NCBI GenBank assembly: GCA_025141675.1
Contig: CP081161.1
Coordinates: forward strand, 3,008,501-3,072,500
Reading direction: 5' to 3'
DNA from: Rhodobacteraceae bacterium S2214
GTDB taxonomy: Bacteria; Pseudomonadota; Alphaproteobacteria; Rhodobacterales; Rhodobacteraceae
Length of the DNA stretch: 64,000 nt
Shown here: positions 1 to 8,225 of the stretch, in pieces
How positions within the stretch are numbered: position 1 is the first letter of the stretch
Layout of the letters: each line of letters opens with the position of its first letter
The notes under the pieces: generated by a model
Told to the model about the DNA's origin: nothing
The model's database searches: none
What the model saw: the letters and a program-made list of their open reading frames with translations, nothing else
Program-made: the position numbers and the translations under genes

Positions 1-501
1 AGGCAAAGCCCAGCAGATACAACCCGACAGCCGATTAAGTTTGGGGATGAAAAAAGGGGGACAGCAGCAGCGTTGGTGCCGCGCTAAAAAGACGTTCCCA
101 CGTCACGTCCGGCTTTCTTCGGATTACCTGTCTAAGGATAGTTGTGGCGGAATGCAAGGCAAACTGCAGTGCCCGACCTCCATTGCTCTCATGTCGCAAA
201 CATGGCGTTCGCACAGCGCCTAGTACGAACAGGCCGTTGGCCATTGCAGCAGACAGTAGTCGTTTGCGCAAATTGCAGCGAATGACGGCTTGGAGCCCGA
301 CTCGGCCATTGTGATATTGTGCTGCGTGCGCTCGCAGCGTGAAAAATGCGGCATCAGCGAAAAAATTCATGCTGCAGCACAGCGGACCAACCGGCCATTT
401 GTGGATGTCGCAGCATAGGTAAGGCGTCGAATTTACGGGTTGCGGACTTAGTGTGCTTTCGCACCATTTGTTCCAAGGTCTGCTTTAAAGTGACAATTGG
501 A
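1..501. other. Intergenic, no supported gene
   Basis: About 500 bases upstream of the ECF41 operon. Short open frames exist on both strands (minus 35-370, plus 41-223), but they lack a recognisable ribosome binding site or protein family. I see no RNA gene here. The segment may be decayed coding DNA. Confidence 0.5.
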
Positions 502-528
502 TGTCACAAAAGTTCCGGCCGGATCGTC
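502..528 (+). promoter_or_regulatory. ECF41-type sigma factor promoter
   Basis: The sequence shows TGTCACA at 502-508, exactly 16 bases, then CGTC at 525-528. This equals the published ECF41 consensus TGTCACA-N16-CGTC (established knowledge). It lies 32 nt before the first start codon of an operon whose last gene encodes an ECF41 sigma factor, so autoregulation is the natural inference. The -35 element also forms half of a small dyad, TGACA-N6-TGTCA, at 491-506. Confidence 0.85.
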
Positions 529-559
529 ATATCTCTGAAACCAAATGTTTGGAGGTGTG

Positions 560-946
560 ATGAAAAAGAAAATTTTATTGGGCGTTGGTGGACTGTCTTT
601 GATGACTGCTGTCTATATTGGGTTTGCCACGCAGCATTGGTATGACAACGTCCCAGGCGTTGTGTCGACTGGCCCGCTCAATTTTCATTTTGCACTGGAT
701 GTCGCGCTTGCCTATTTGATGAGTGGTGGAGCATTGCTTTGGGCTGGCCTCAAAGGCGATAGATCCGCTGGAATTTGTGGGGCGGGATGGCTTGTCTTGC
801 ATGCTTTGCTTCACATCTGGATGTGGATGCACCGGGGTATTCCTCTCGACATCGTTGCGCTTGCGAACCTGCTTGGCATTCAAGTGCCAGCTTTCCTCGC
901 GCTCTTCGCGGCAATCAATATTAAAACGGGAGGGAAACACTCATGA
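560..946 (+). CDS. Small four-helix membrane protein of the ECF41 operon
   Basis: A 128-residue protein whose function I do not recognise. About four hydrophobic segments (near residues 5-22, 42-62, 72-92 and 100-120) indicate an inner-membrane protein. The third segment is followed by a His-rich stretch (LHALLHIWMWMHRG) that might bind metal or haem, which is speculation. The start is set at ATG 560 because GGAGG at 551-555 is a strong ribosome binding site; an in-frame ATG at 545 lies upstream of that site. The stop overlaps the next start as ATGA. It is the first gene after the ECF41 promoter and so likely a member of the regulon of the sigma factor encoded downstream. Confidence 0.75.
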   Translation: MKKKILLGVGGLSLMTAVYIGFATQHWYDNVPGVVSTGPLNFHFALDVALAYLMSGGALLWAGLKGDRSAGICGAGWLVLHALLHIWMWMHRGIPLDIVALANLLGIQVPAFLALFAAINIKTGGKHS

Positions 947-1485
947 TCCGGTATTTTTTGAAGATGGGTATGCGGCAATTCGCAAAACGTTACGACTATG
1001 ACACCAGTTATATGTCTCACGTCGTTGAAACGTCTACGCCGGCTGGTGTGCGGCTGTCACTGCTCCCCCTGTATAGTCAGTTTCGAGGCCCTAAGGCGGC
1101 ACAAGACGTTTGGGCGGGCGCTATGCTGGGGTCGACACAGGAAGGCGATTGTGGGCCATGTGTGCAGCTCGTCGTCGATATGGCGCTTGAGGTGGCGGTT
1201 CCAAAAGATCAGCTTGTCCTTTGTCTAAAGGGTGAGGCGGCCGCCGCAGGCGATGTCGGGCTTGGGTTTCGGTTTGCCCAAGCCGCTATTGCGAATGCGC
1301 ATGAACTGGAAGACCTTAGGGCCGAAATCGACAGGCGGTTCGGCCCGGCCGCCGTCACGGCTGCTTCTTTCGCCGCATCCAGTGGGCGGATCTATCCGGT
1401 CTTGAAACGTGGGTTGGGCTTTGGCCAAACCTGTAGCAGTGTTCAGATTAATCATGAAACAATACAGGTTCCATCGCGCGCATGA
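943..1485 (+). CDS. AhpD/carboxymuconolactone decarboxylase-like protein
   Basis: A 180-residue protein with the AhpD-like core: Glu-Gly-Asp-Cys-Gly-Pro-Cys (C70 and C73) followed by a helix, as in alkylhydroperoxidase-like members of the CMD superfamily, where the CxxC pair is redox active. The exact substrate is unknown. It sits between a membrane protein and an ECF41 sigma factor with ATGA overlaps on both sides, which implies translational coupling. CMD-family genes are the classic neighbours and targets of ECF41 sigma factors (established knowledge), so this is probably the main regulated product, in oxidative or electrophile stress or detoxification. The final 20 residues look unstructured. 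Confidence 0.8.
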   Translation: MIRYFLKMGMRQFAKRYDYDTSYMSHVVETSTPAGVRLSLLPLYSQFRGPKAAQDVWAGAMLGSTQEGDCGPCVQLVVDMALEVAVPKDQLVLCLKGEAAAAGDVGLGFRFAQAAIANAHELEDLRAEIDRRFGPAAVTAASFAASSGRIYPVLKRGLGFGQTCSSVQINHETIQVPSRA

Positions 1486-2357
1486 ACATGGTTGCAAACA
1501 TATTTGAAGCCGAACGGAGCAAGCTGATGTCGCTGTGCTACCGCATGCTTGGCGAACGTGCCGGAGCGGAAGACGTGGTTCAGGACACTTGGTTAAAGTG
1601 GGCCGCCGCCGACATTGACAATATCGACAATCCTGCGGCTTGGTTACGCAGGGTCGCCACAAATATTGCAATCGACACCTTACGATCCGCCCATCGTCAA
1701 CGCGAAATCTATGTCGGTCCGTGGCTGCCCGAGCCCCTTATTCAATCGGAACCCCAAGAGCCCGAATACCACTTTGAATTGGCGCAAGAATGCGAATTGG
1801 CATTGCTTTGGGCCATGGAACGTCTCACCGAAAAAGAACGTGCAGCATTTATTCTCAGGGAGGCGTTCGACGCCAGCTATTCGGAGCTCGCTGCCACTCT
1901 TGGAACAACGCAAGCGGCCTGCCGTCAACTTGTCAGCAGGTCGCAAAAGAAGTTGCAGGACTCTGGTCCCCGTTTCGATGCGACGCCTGAAGAGGTCGCG
2001 GACCTAAGCCAGCGCTTCTTCATGGCAATCATTGCGGAGGACTTTGATGCCGCGTTGTCGCTTCTTACGCCCGACGCGGTTGCGATTGCGGATGGTGGAG
2101 CCAAGAAACGCGCAGCGCGGCGTCCTTTGTGCGGTGGTCCCGAGATTGTGCAGGTGTTCCGAGCATTGTACAAAAAAGCGAAGGATGAACAGGGTTGGAC
2201 GAGCCAAATGTCGATGGTGAATGCCAAGCCCGCTCTGCTGCGTTTCCACTTGGACCAATTGGATTCCGTCACAACTCTCGCCCCAGATCGAAGTGGGAAG
2301 ATTGCGTGGATATATATCATGCGAAATCCGGACAAGCTTGATTTGGTCGAACTTTAA
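1482..2357 (+). CDS. ECF41-group RNA polymerase sigma factor with fused C-terminal regulatory domain
   Basis: A 291-residue extracytoplasmic-function sigma factor. Region 2 lies near residues 8-75 and region 4 near 105-160. The C-terminal part (about 170-291) is a SnoaL/NTF2-like extension that replaces an anti-sigma factor in this group. The three ECF41 hallmarks are visible: WLPEP in the linker (81-85), a DGG(A)K motif (204-208) and NPDKL at 282-286. Known members use the extension to tune activity directly. The gene overlaps the CMD gene as ATGA and is the last gene of an operon carrying a perfect ECF41 promoter at 502-528. DGGAK instead of DGGGK is a conservative variant. An in-frame ATG at 1488 is an alternative start. 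Confidence 0.93.
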   Translation: MNMVANIFEAERSKLMSLCYRMLGERAGAEDVVQDTWLKWAAADIDNIDNPAAWLRRVATNIAIDTLRSAHRQREIYVGPWLPEPLIQSEPQEPEYHFELAQECELALLWAMERLTEKERAAFILREAFDASYSELAATLGTTQAACRQLVSRSQKKLQDSGPRFDATPEEVADLSQRFFMAIIAEDFDAALSLLTPDAVAIADGGAKKRAARRPLCGGPEIVQVFRALYKKAKDEQGWTSQMSMVNAKPALLRFHLDQLDSVTTLAPDRSGKIAWIYIMRNPDKLDLVEL

Positions 2358-2543
2358 GTTCGCCAAAGCCGACATTCGCCGAATCGCGGAGATCCGGTAA
2401 AGAGGGCTCATCGCCGCCCAATGCATTTGCAGAAACATCGCCTGCCAGCGACTTCGGACACCAGCCGTTCAACAGGATGCTATGCTCTTGTTGCCAGCGC
2501 TGTGCTGATGTCTGGGTTTGGAGGGAGGATTGGAGGGCATATC
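2358..2543. other. Intergenic between sigma factor and integrase
   Basis: No gene supported; the last bases hold the ribosome binding site GGAGGG (2532-2537) of the recombinase pseudogene. Confidence 0.5.
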
Positions 2544-3176
2544 ATGCCAAGAGTACAACTCCCCGCAGTCACCCCAAAACACAAAGCATGGAACAAAGGG
2601 CGGATCATAGGTCAGAAACGACCGCTGCTTCCCAAACAAGTGTGGGCCATACGTGCCCGGCTCGAACATGCAGGTTATCTTCGCGACCTTGCGCTGTTTA
2701 ACGTCGCAATTGATAGCAAGTTGCGTGGTTGCGATCTGGTCACTCTCGCCGTCACGGATTTGGTTAAGGAGGATCGCGTGCGTGAACGGGTGTCAGTGAT
2801 CCAAAGCAAAACCAAGAAGCCAGTTCAGTTTGAACTGACTGAAAACACGAGGGATAGCGTCATTGCATGGGCAATATCACCCGAGATGATCGGATGTCGC
2901 TTTATATTCCCGAGCCGCTTTCATGACCGCCCGCATATCTCAACACGTCAATATGGTCGACTTGTGCGAGACTGGGTGACCGCGATTGGCCTGGAACCCA
3001 GCGGATACGGTACACACTCGATGCGTCGAACCAAAGCTGCCTAGATTTACCGCAAGACGGGGAACCTCCGCGCCGTGCAGCTTTTGCTTGGCCACACGAA
3101 GTTAGATAGCACGGTGCGTTATCTGGGCGTTGAGCTGGAAGATGCGCTAAGCATAGCAGAACGGATCGACATCTGA
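2544..3176 (+). pseudogene. Tyrosine recombinase (phage-type integrase), interrupted by an in-frame TAG
   Basis: GGAGGG at 2532-2537 precedes ATG 2544. The frame encodes a short tyrosine recombinase including the H-x-x-R box (HSMRR) and then meets TAG at 3042-3044. Reading on in the same frame gives the missing C-terminus: a leucine-rich stretch, the GH box (LLGHTKL) and the STVRYLGVE region with the nucleophilic tyrosine, ending at TGA 3174-3176. A single change (CAG to TAG is the simplest) therefore separates the Arg box from the catalytic Tyr, and the truncated product of 166 residues should be inactive. The full reading frame would be 210 residues, short for an integrase, so it may be a XerC/D-like or solitary family. 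No matching attachment site was found. Confidence 0.85.
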
Positions 3177-3401
3177 ACGTCGTTGGCGGGCGGTTGCTGC
3201 CGTTCGCCAACCAAGAACGGACCTAGGAATTTCATGCCACGGTCGGCAGTAGCGAGCCCCTTTTATCGGACGCTGCGAGCTGCACGAATGTCCGTTCTCG
3301 TGTGCCTGACCTAGGCATTCAACTACACTTTCATTTTTTAACTGAGTTTTGTGAACATCCAAACCTGGCAAATGTTCGCAGAGCATAGGACTGCCAACCT
3401 T

Positions 3402-4751
3402 CTACCCCAAATAGATTTGACCGGATGGATATTTCACACGTGGGACACTACGGGTTGCGAGGAAAAACCCGATGGCGAGCGGACCGACGCGGCCAAGAAA
3501 CATCACAAAAATGATAACAGCGCGGCCAAACCCGTCCAGCTCACCCGTCGCACCACGCGACAGGCCGACGGTGCCGAATGCAGATGTCACCTCGAATGCC
3601 AGATCCATGAAATCGCCGTCATGGCTGATCGAAACGATGAAAATGCCGGTCAGCACGAGCAACATGGATATTGTCGTCAGAGCCATGACTTTCATGACTT
3701 CCTCCATACCGATGGAGCGGCCAAAGGCATTAAGCACCGTTCGCCTGCGGAAAAAGGCCACTGTTGCCAGCAGCAGAACGGCCAGCGTGGTCACCTTGAT
3801 CCCGCCAGCCGTAGACGTGCTCCCGCCGCCGACGACCATCAGCGTCATCGTGAGCAAGGTTGAGCTGTCATGCATGCCGGCGGTGTTGATGGTATTGAAA
3901 CCGGCAGTGCGGGGTGTCACCCCTTGAAACCAGCTCGCCCACAGTTTTTCGCCTGTGGTGAGCGTTCCGAGCGTTTCGGGATTGGACCATTCCAGCAGAC
4001 CAAACGCGATGCTGCCCCAGAGGATCAGTATAAGCGTGCCCACAAGCATCAGCTTTGTATGTAGCGTCAGCCGTGTCCAGTTTCGTTTCTGATAGATATC
4101 GCCCAGCACGATGAAACCGATGCCGCCAAAGATAAATAGTAGCGGGATTACAATGTTGATGACCGGATTGCCGACCCATTGTGAAAGGCTGTCAGGATGC
4201 AGGGCGAAGCCTGCATTGTTGAACGCGGAGATCGAATGGAACACGGCCTGCCATATTCCGTTCCAGCCGTATTGCGGTATGAATACGAACGCGAGCAGGA
4301 TGGCGCCAACGGTCTGACAGACCAGTGCAATGACAAGGATGATCCGCACCAGAACCGTCAGATTGGACAATGACGTCTCGTTCATTTCCTCACGCAGGAT
4401 CATACGTTGCGGCATGCCGACCTGAATGCCGAGGGCGCCCAGAACCAGAACGGCAGTTGTCATCAAACCAAGCCCGCCAAGCTGGATCAGGATAGCGATT
4501 ACCGCTTGGCCGAAACCGGTAAAGGCAGCGCCCGTATCGGCCAGCACCAGACCCGTCACCGTCACGGCAGAAGTTGAGGTGAAAATTGCCTCGCTAAACC
4601 CGATGTCGCCCTTGTGCGAAATCGGCAGCCACAGGATCAAACCGCCGATGATGATAAACGTAATGTAGAACAGCACCAGCATGGCGGGTGGCGACAGGCG
4701 TATCGTCTTCGTTGACCGCAGGTAGCGCATGATCCGGCGTGCCACGCTCAA
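3402..4751 (-). CDS. ktrB: Potassium uptake channel subunit, TrkH/KtrB family
   Basis: A 449-residue integral membrane protein of the TrkH/KtrB/HKT superfamily, which forms the K+ (or Na+-coupled K+) translocating subunit. The four pore-loop selectivity segments are visible: TSTSAVTVTGL, HSISAFNNAGF, VTPRTAGFN and TSAFGTVGLS, each followed by a helix. Length fits KtrB (about 450) better than TrkH (about 480). It overlaps the upstream RCK subunit gene as ATGA (start at 4751, RCK stop at 4748-4750), so the two are co-translated. The TrkH/KtrB naming is uncertain; the role in K+ uptake is well supported. Confidence 0.92.
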   Translation of the reverse strand: MSVARRIMRYLRSTKTIRLSPPAMLVLFYITFIIIGGLILWLPISHKGDIGFSEAIFTSTSAVTVTGLVLADTGAAFTGFGQAVIAILIQLGGLGLMTTAVLVLGALGIQVGMPQRMILREEMNETSLSNLTVLVRIILVIALVCQTVGAILLAFVFIPQYGWNGIWQAVFHSISAFNNAGFALHPDSLSQWVGNPVINIVIPLLFIFGGIGFIVLGDIYQKRNWTRLTLHTKLMLVGTLILILWGSIAFGLLEWSNPETLGTLTTGEKLWASWFQGVTPRTAGFNTINTAGMHDSSTLLTMTLMVVGGGSTSTAGGIKVTTLAVLLLATVAFFRRRTVLNAFGRSIGMEEVMKVMALTTISMLLVLTGIFIVSISHDGDFMDLAFEVTSAFGTVGLSRGATGELDGFGRAVIIFVMFLGRVGPLAIGFFLATRSVPRVKYPSGQIYLG

Positions 4752-5413
4752 AGGCTTCCGGCAAAATCGCGCAGGTCCTTGCGCTGGCCCAGCAACAACA
4801 GTAAATCGTCACGTTCCAACCGGCATTCCTGCCCATCCATACCGATAAACTCGGTGCCCCGCATGACGCCGATACAACGGAGGTTGAAGTCAGCTTTGTG
4901 CTTGAGATGAGCCAGTGATTTTCCTTCAAGAGCCTCTGGAATACGGAAGTTCACAACGTGATAACCATTTCCAAGGCTTACGTAGTCGCGCACCAGCGGA
5001 TTGTGCAAAACCTGCGCAATATGTTGCCCGACCTCAACCTCGGGATGGACAATGCGGTCTACCCCGAGCTTGCTGAGAATGCGGTGGTGGGTCTTGGTCG
5101 TCGCCTTCGCCCATACAATTGGCACACCAATCAGTTTGAGATTGATGGCGGACAGAATGCTTGCTTCGAGGTCTGACCCCATGGCCACCAGACCAACCGC
5201 ACAGTCGGCAAGTCCGGCTTCGCGCAGTGCAGCGTCATCTCGGGCGTCCAGAATCATAGTCTGAGACAGCGTTTCTGCATGCCGCGCAACCCGAGCTTCA
5301 TCGATATCGATGCCGATCACATGGTTACCAAAGCGCTGCAATTCGGTCGCGACTGTGCTACCGAAATTTCCCAGCCCAATGACACCGAATGTGCGGCTGC
5401 TGTATTTGGCCAT
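4748..5413 (-). CDS. ktrA: Potassium uptake regulatory subunit, RCK/KtrA (TrkA) family
   Basis: A 221-residue cytosolic RCK protein that gates the adjacent membrane subunit by binding nucleotide. The N-terminal Rossmann fold carries GxGxxG (GVIGLGNFGSTVA) and an acidic residue at the end of strand two (IGIDID); a C-terminal RCK_C domain spans about residues 135-221. One RCK domain of this size is typical of KtrA rather than the duplicated TrkA. The start at ATG 5413 is chosen because the conserved fold begins directly after it; a second in-frame start at 5458 would add 15 residues. Confidence 0.9.
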   Translation of the reverse strand: MAKYSSRTFGVIGLGNFGSTVATELQRFGNHVIGIDIDEARVARHAETLSQTMILDARDDAALREAGLADCAVGLVAMGSDLEASILSAINLKLIGVPIVWAKATTKTHHRILSKLGVDRIVHPEVEVGQHIAQVLHNPLVRDYVSLGNGYHVVNFRIPEALEGKSLAHLKHKADFNLRCIGVMRGTEFIGMDGQECRLERDDLLLLLGQRKDLRDFAGSL

Positions 5414-5458
5414 GTTGCTAACCCGATTAAGATTTGTAAGACGGAACAGATTTAACAT

Positions 5459-6055
5459 TTACCTGATAAGACCGCCCTCAACACCCTAAAAAGCGCGCCA
5501 CCGATGCAATTTCGCTGTCGGCTTTTTTGTTCGGCTCTGTTGCATAAGTTGGCCTAAAACAAGTGGCTGACTGAACCTTTCCGGTGCTGCCAAAAGGACC
5601 TTTTGTTTAACAGATTACCAAACCGGACATTGATGACCTGACAGCGAACGGCAGCTCTGTCCCGCTTAGCAGATGTCTATCAACTAGCCGGATATCTGAA
5701 ACAGGTCATGGATGAAGCAACCCGCGAGGTCATCGGCTGCCGAGTTGCTGTGTCTTGGAACTACATGGGGCTGGATGAAACAGAACAGCAGTCCCCCGAG
5801 TTCCTGGAGGACTACATCGCCTTCAGACACAGAGACCGTAGCCGCCAGTCAGCGTCTCGTCAGCGGGTGTTTAACGAGAGGGTGGCTTACCTGGAAGCAT
5901 CTGCTGGGTAGGAAGGGTTTGGGGGGGGAGATGAATAGAATAGGTGGTGCTTCATTTCCCTTACCTCCCCTTTCATTACTTATCCCTATGCCTAGGTCCC
6001 GATTTCAATACTCAGACTATTGCTAGTCGGGAGGCGGAACTGTGGTCGTACACCT
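5459..6055. other. Gene-poor stretch with a possible IS terminal fragment
   Basis: About 600 bases with no supported gene. At 5533-5544 the motif GGCTCTGTTGCA resembles terminal inverted repeats of IS5/IS903- or IS6-type elements, but no matching partner end or transposase is visible. A plus frame at 5708-5911 (67 codons) lacks a clear ribosome binding site and family. A G-rich run lies at 5915-5930. The stretch looks like eroded mobile DNA. Confidence 0.4.
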
Positions 6056-6496
6056 CTGCTTGTGCATGAACCCCGAGGCGACGCGGGCGGACAACAAGCG
6101 AGACCACTGGGCGAACGGGACTGACCACGCGTTGCTCTAGGACGGTGGCAGAGGCCCGCCCGCGTCGTGTGAGAGGCACCCGCGACACCCGTGGGGCACT
6201 TTTCGGGGCATTCTGGACGACAGAGAGCCTCGTTGTCTCTTATTCTAATGCGGGGAAGGTGTTGGCTGGGGGGGTAGGAGACCTTGCGGGCCGATGAATT
6301 GACTCGGAAAACGACACTGGGCCGACCGACTGGGGCAGTTATTGGGGCATTTTAACCAACACACCACCTGCTGCTGCTGTAGCGGGGATGTCCCAGTCTT
6401 GGAGCCAGGGACAGCCAGCCAAAGCCCCTGCCTCTGAACTCAATAGCTGAACAGCTGCACCTCGTCCGAGGCCACGACAGGTTCCAGGCTGTCAGT
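6056..6496 (+). pseudogene. Remnant of an HNH endonuclease-like gene (copy 1)
   Basis: Read on the plus strand, 6056-6140 encodes a decayed HNH C-terminus: Cys-Met-Asn-Pro, then TRADNKRD and HWANGTDHALL before TAG at 6137-6139. The pattern C-x-N-P-x-H-L...GT-x-x-D-N is typical of phage and homing HNH endonucleases. The homologous segment at 14183-14478, on the other strand, still has the intermediate residues that are deleted here. Downstream similarity continues past the stop to about 6496, interrupted by some 120 unrelated bases near 6220-6340. No function is expected. Confidence 0.5.
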
Positions 6497-6549
6497 CCAC
6501 GCAACAGTCGGCAATTGACAGCCAGGGTTTAAGATTCCCGCTAGAGCCC

Positions 6550-7275
6550 TTATTCCACTATGGGTAGCGTGAGTTCCGCATTCAAATGTCTCCCGAGGTT
6601 ACTGTTTAAGTATCGGTACATAGTATTGTACTGAGATAAATATTCGTCGCTGACACCCAATGCGAGCAATTGTCTGGTCGAGACGGTAAATCGCTCAAGC
6701 AAATCCACTTCATCGGAAAAAACCTTCAAAGCCTTATTAGTCATGCGAACCTCTTCCTCCAGCCGGATCGCAGCTGCTTTCCATTCGTCCCTTTCATCAA
6801 CTAATGTAGCAACCTGCTGCTGAGCAATCTCATTGAGCGAGCTCTGCCGCAAAACTTCCTCCCGTAAGTCCGCTTGTTCACTTAGGCTCAGTTCGTAGCG
6901 ATTTTCAGAGATGGTGCTGTCGAGCTTCAAGGCTGAAGAAAACGGTTCAGAGATATCATGGCAAGGACCACTCGTCAGTTTTCCGGCCCACAATCCCCTG
7001 TGCACGAACTGGCGGTCTTCTTCTTCTAAAATCAGCATCGTTGAGGTTTCAACATTAATTAATTCTAAGGAAGAGGAACTAATGAAGCGCCCACTCACTT
7101 GAGAGTCATCTAGCCACCAATCTTCACTTTCAATTGTTGGGACATAAACAACAATGAATGCTTCTCCATCAGCGTTGAAGCAGGAGACTGCTTGAATTTT
7201 TTCTGCCGCACTTGAACTGGGTGTTAAAATAACCGCCAAGATAGCCGTAGCTGCAAATCTGAACTCTGGTCGCAT
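6550..7275 (-). CDS. Secreted protein with a coiled coil, unknown function
   Basis: A 241-residue protein I do not recognise. Start ATG 7275 is favoured because GGAG lies 8 nt upstream and the protein then begins with a Sec-type signal peptide (MRPEFRFAATAILAV...SSSAAE, cleavage near residue 24). The mature part has two cysteines (in VSCFN and GPCHD) that could form a periplasmic disulfide. Residues about 125-205 are charged and heptad-like (SEQADLREEVLRQ, VDERDEWKAAAIRLEEEVR), which suggests a coiled coil. It lies downstream of the integrase fragment and small gene, beyond a terminator, so it is probably transcribed alone. It has lower G+C than its neighbours, consistent with acquisition. 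Confidence 0.65.
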   Translation of the reverse strand: MRPEFRFAATAILAVILTPSSSAAEKIQAVSCFNADGEAFIVVYVPTIESEDWWLDDSQVSGRFISSSSLELINVETSTMLILEEEDRQFVHRGLWAGKLTSGPCHDISEPFSSALKLDSTISENRYELSLSEQADLREEVLRQSSLNEIAQQQVATLVDERDEWKAAAIRLEEEVRMTNKALKVFSDEVDLLERFTVSTRQLLALGVSDEYLSQYNTMYRYLNSNLGRHLNAELTLPIVE

Positions 7276-7318
7276 CAAATGATCTCCAATAATTTGTTCT
7301 CCACAGTCTAGACGACGC

Positions 7319-7366
7319 AAAAAAAAAGCAAAGTAGCCCCCCCGGCAGCCGTAGCCACCGGGAGGG
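7319..7366 (-). terminator. Rho-independent terminator
   Basis: On the minus strand the arms CCCCTCCCGG and CCGGGGGGG enclose a loop of about 12 nt and are followed, after a short spacer, by a run of eight or nine T (7319-7327). It follows the small gene that ends at 7369 and separates it from the secreted protein gene. Confidence 0.7.
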
Positions 7367-7368
7367 GG

Positions 7369-7548
7369 TTAACCGGGGAATGACCGACGCGACACGTAGT
7401 CCGCAAGCCAGCCCCAGTAGTGTTCAGCATCGGTCCAACCCTGCTGTTGCGCCGCGAGGTCTTCAGCCTCTGCCCGTGTTGCTTCGCTTTCGAACTCGCA
7501 CAGTGCGGCTCTTTCTTCGAAGTCAGCAATGTCAGGGGCCACTCTCAC
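7369..7548 (-). CDS. Small acidic protein coupled to an integrase fragment
   Basis: A 59-residue frame from GTG 7548 to TAA 7369-7371. The GTG overlaps the TGA of the upstream integrase frame as GTGA, a translational-coupling arrangement. The product is acidic and Glu/Ala-rich (DFEERAALCEFESEATRAEAEDLAAQQ) and then aromatic (WTDAEHYWGWLADYVSRR), so a helical protein is likely. The function is unknown. The coupling and the terminator directly after the stop suggest it was a genuine accessory gene of the integrase; because the integrase is now truncated it may no longer be translated well. Confidence 0.5.
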   Translation of the reverse strand: MRVAPDIADFEERAALCEFESEATRAEAEDLAAQQQGWTDAEHYWGWLADYVSRRSFPG

Positions 7549-7775
7549 ACCGGCAACCTGATCTGATCCACGATGCCGCGTTTCTGTTCATCCGAGATCC
7601 CAGCCGAGTAGATTGAGTAGGTCAACTGGTTCTCGGATCGTGCTGATTGGTGACCAACTAAACTAGCTGTCCAATGCTCAGGGACACCGGTGCGCTCACA
7701 CTGGGTGATGAACCACTTGCGGGTCGAGTGGAACACCAGAAATCCTCCCTCATTCAAATAGTCAAATCTGTCCAA
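7545..7775 (-). pseudogene. C-terminal fragment of a tyrosine recombinase/integrase
   Basis: The minus frame encodes only the catalytic C-terminus of a phage-type integrase: FHSTRKWFIT (H-x-x-R box), SLVGHQSAR (GH box) and LTYSIYSAG (nucleophilic tyrosine region), ending in TGA at 7545-7547. Upstream in the same frame there is a stop near 7785, and no N-terminal core-binding domain can be followed, so the 5' part was lost, probably when the IS110-like DNA next to it inserted. It is unrelated in frame and sequence to the recombinase at 2544-3176. Confidence 0.8.
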
Positions 7776-7803
7776 CGACTGCTGTCGTCAGGCAGATGGT
7801 TTG

Positions 7804-8030
7804 ATGTTGAAGCTTTTGAAATGAGCCACCACTGGGAGCGCGAACTGCTCAAGTTGGGTAATCAAGTTAATAATCATGTGGATATTATCCGACCCGCTCA
7901 TGTGAAGCCCTACGTCAAACGTGGCAAATTTGATGCCGTTGATGCTGCGGGCACAGTTGGCAGCTGTTTAATCTCGTCATGGGATAGGCAACGCCCATCT
8001 TTTCCAAGTGCACGGTGGTAAAAACGACGA
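7804..8030 (+). pseudogene. IS110-family transposase remnant
   Basis: The plus-strand translation contains SHHWERELLKLG and RPAHVKPYVKRGKFDAVDAA, the conserved RNase H-like (DEDD) N-terminal region of IS110-family transposases, where the usual form is HHWARELxKLG and PAHVKPYVKRGKTDAxDAEAI. Residues inserted between the two motifs and a frameshift after VDAA show decay; a later out-of-frame stretch near 7990-8030 continues the similarity. No ends of the element can be recognised. Confidence 0.6.
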
Positions 8031-8225
8031 CTTGGGGGGCACGGAACGGTAATAGGTCGATTAATATTTCATATTTTTGGAACTGTTGTCGCGTTGACGG
8101 GTTGCACGACGGAGGCCGGATGACGAACGGCAACCGCGTTGCGCAAAACTGCTCGTGCAGTACGCAATTTTAAAGAACGCGGTGACTGACGGGTGAGACG
8201 CGAGCTTTGAAAGAGGTAAAGTAAA

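Noticed and set aside
35..370. Minus-strand frame of 111 codons in the first 0.4 kb
   Set aside because: No ribosome binding site, family or typical composition; overlapping frames in the other direction are equally long.
5533..5544. Complete IS element beginning with GGCTCTGTTGCA
   Set aside because: No second end or transposase found nearby; kept only as a possible fragment.
5708..5911. Plus-strand frame of 67 codons in the gene-poor region
   Set aside because: No start signal or recognisable protein; surrounding DNA is decayed.
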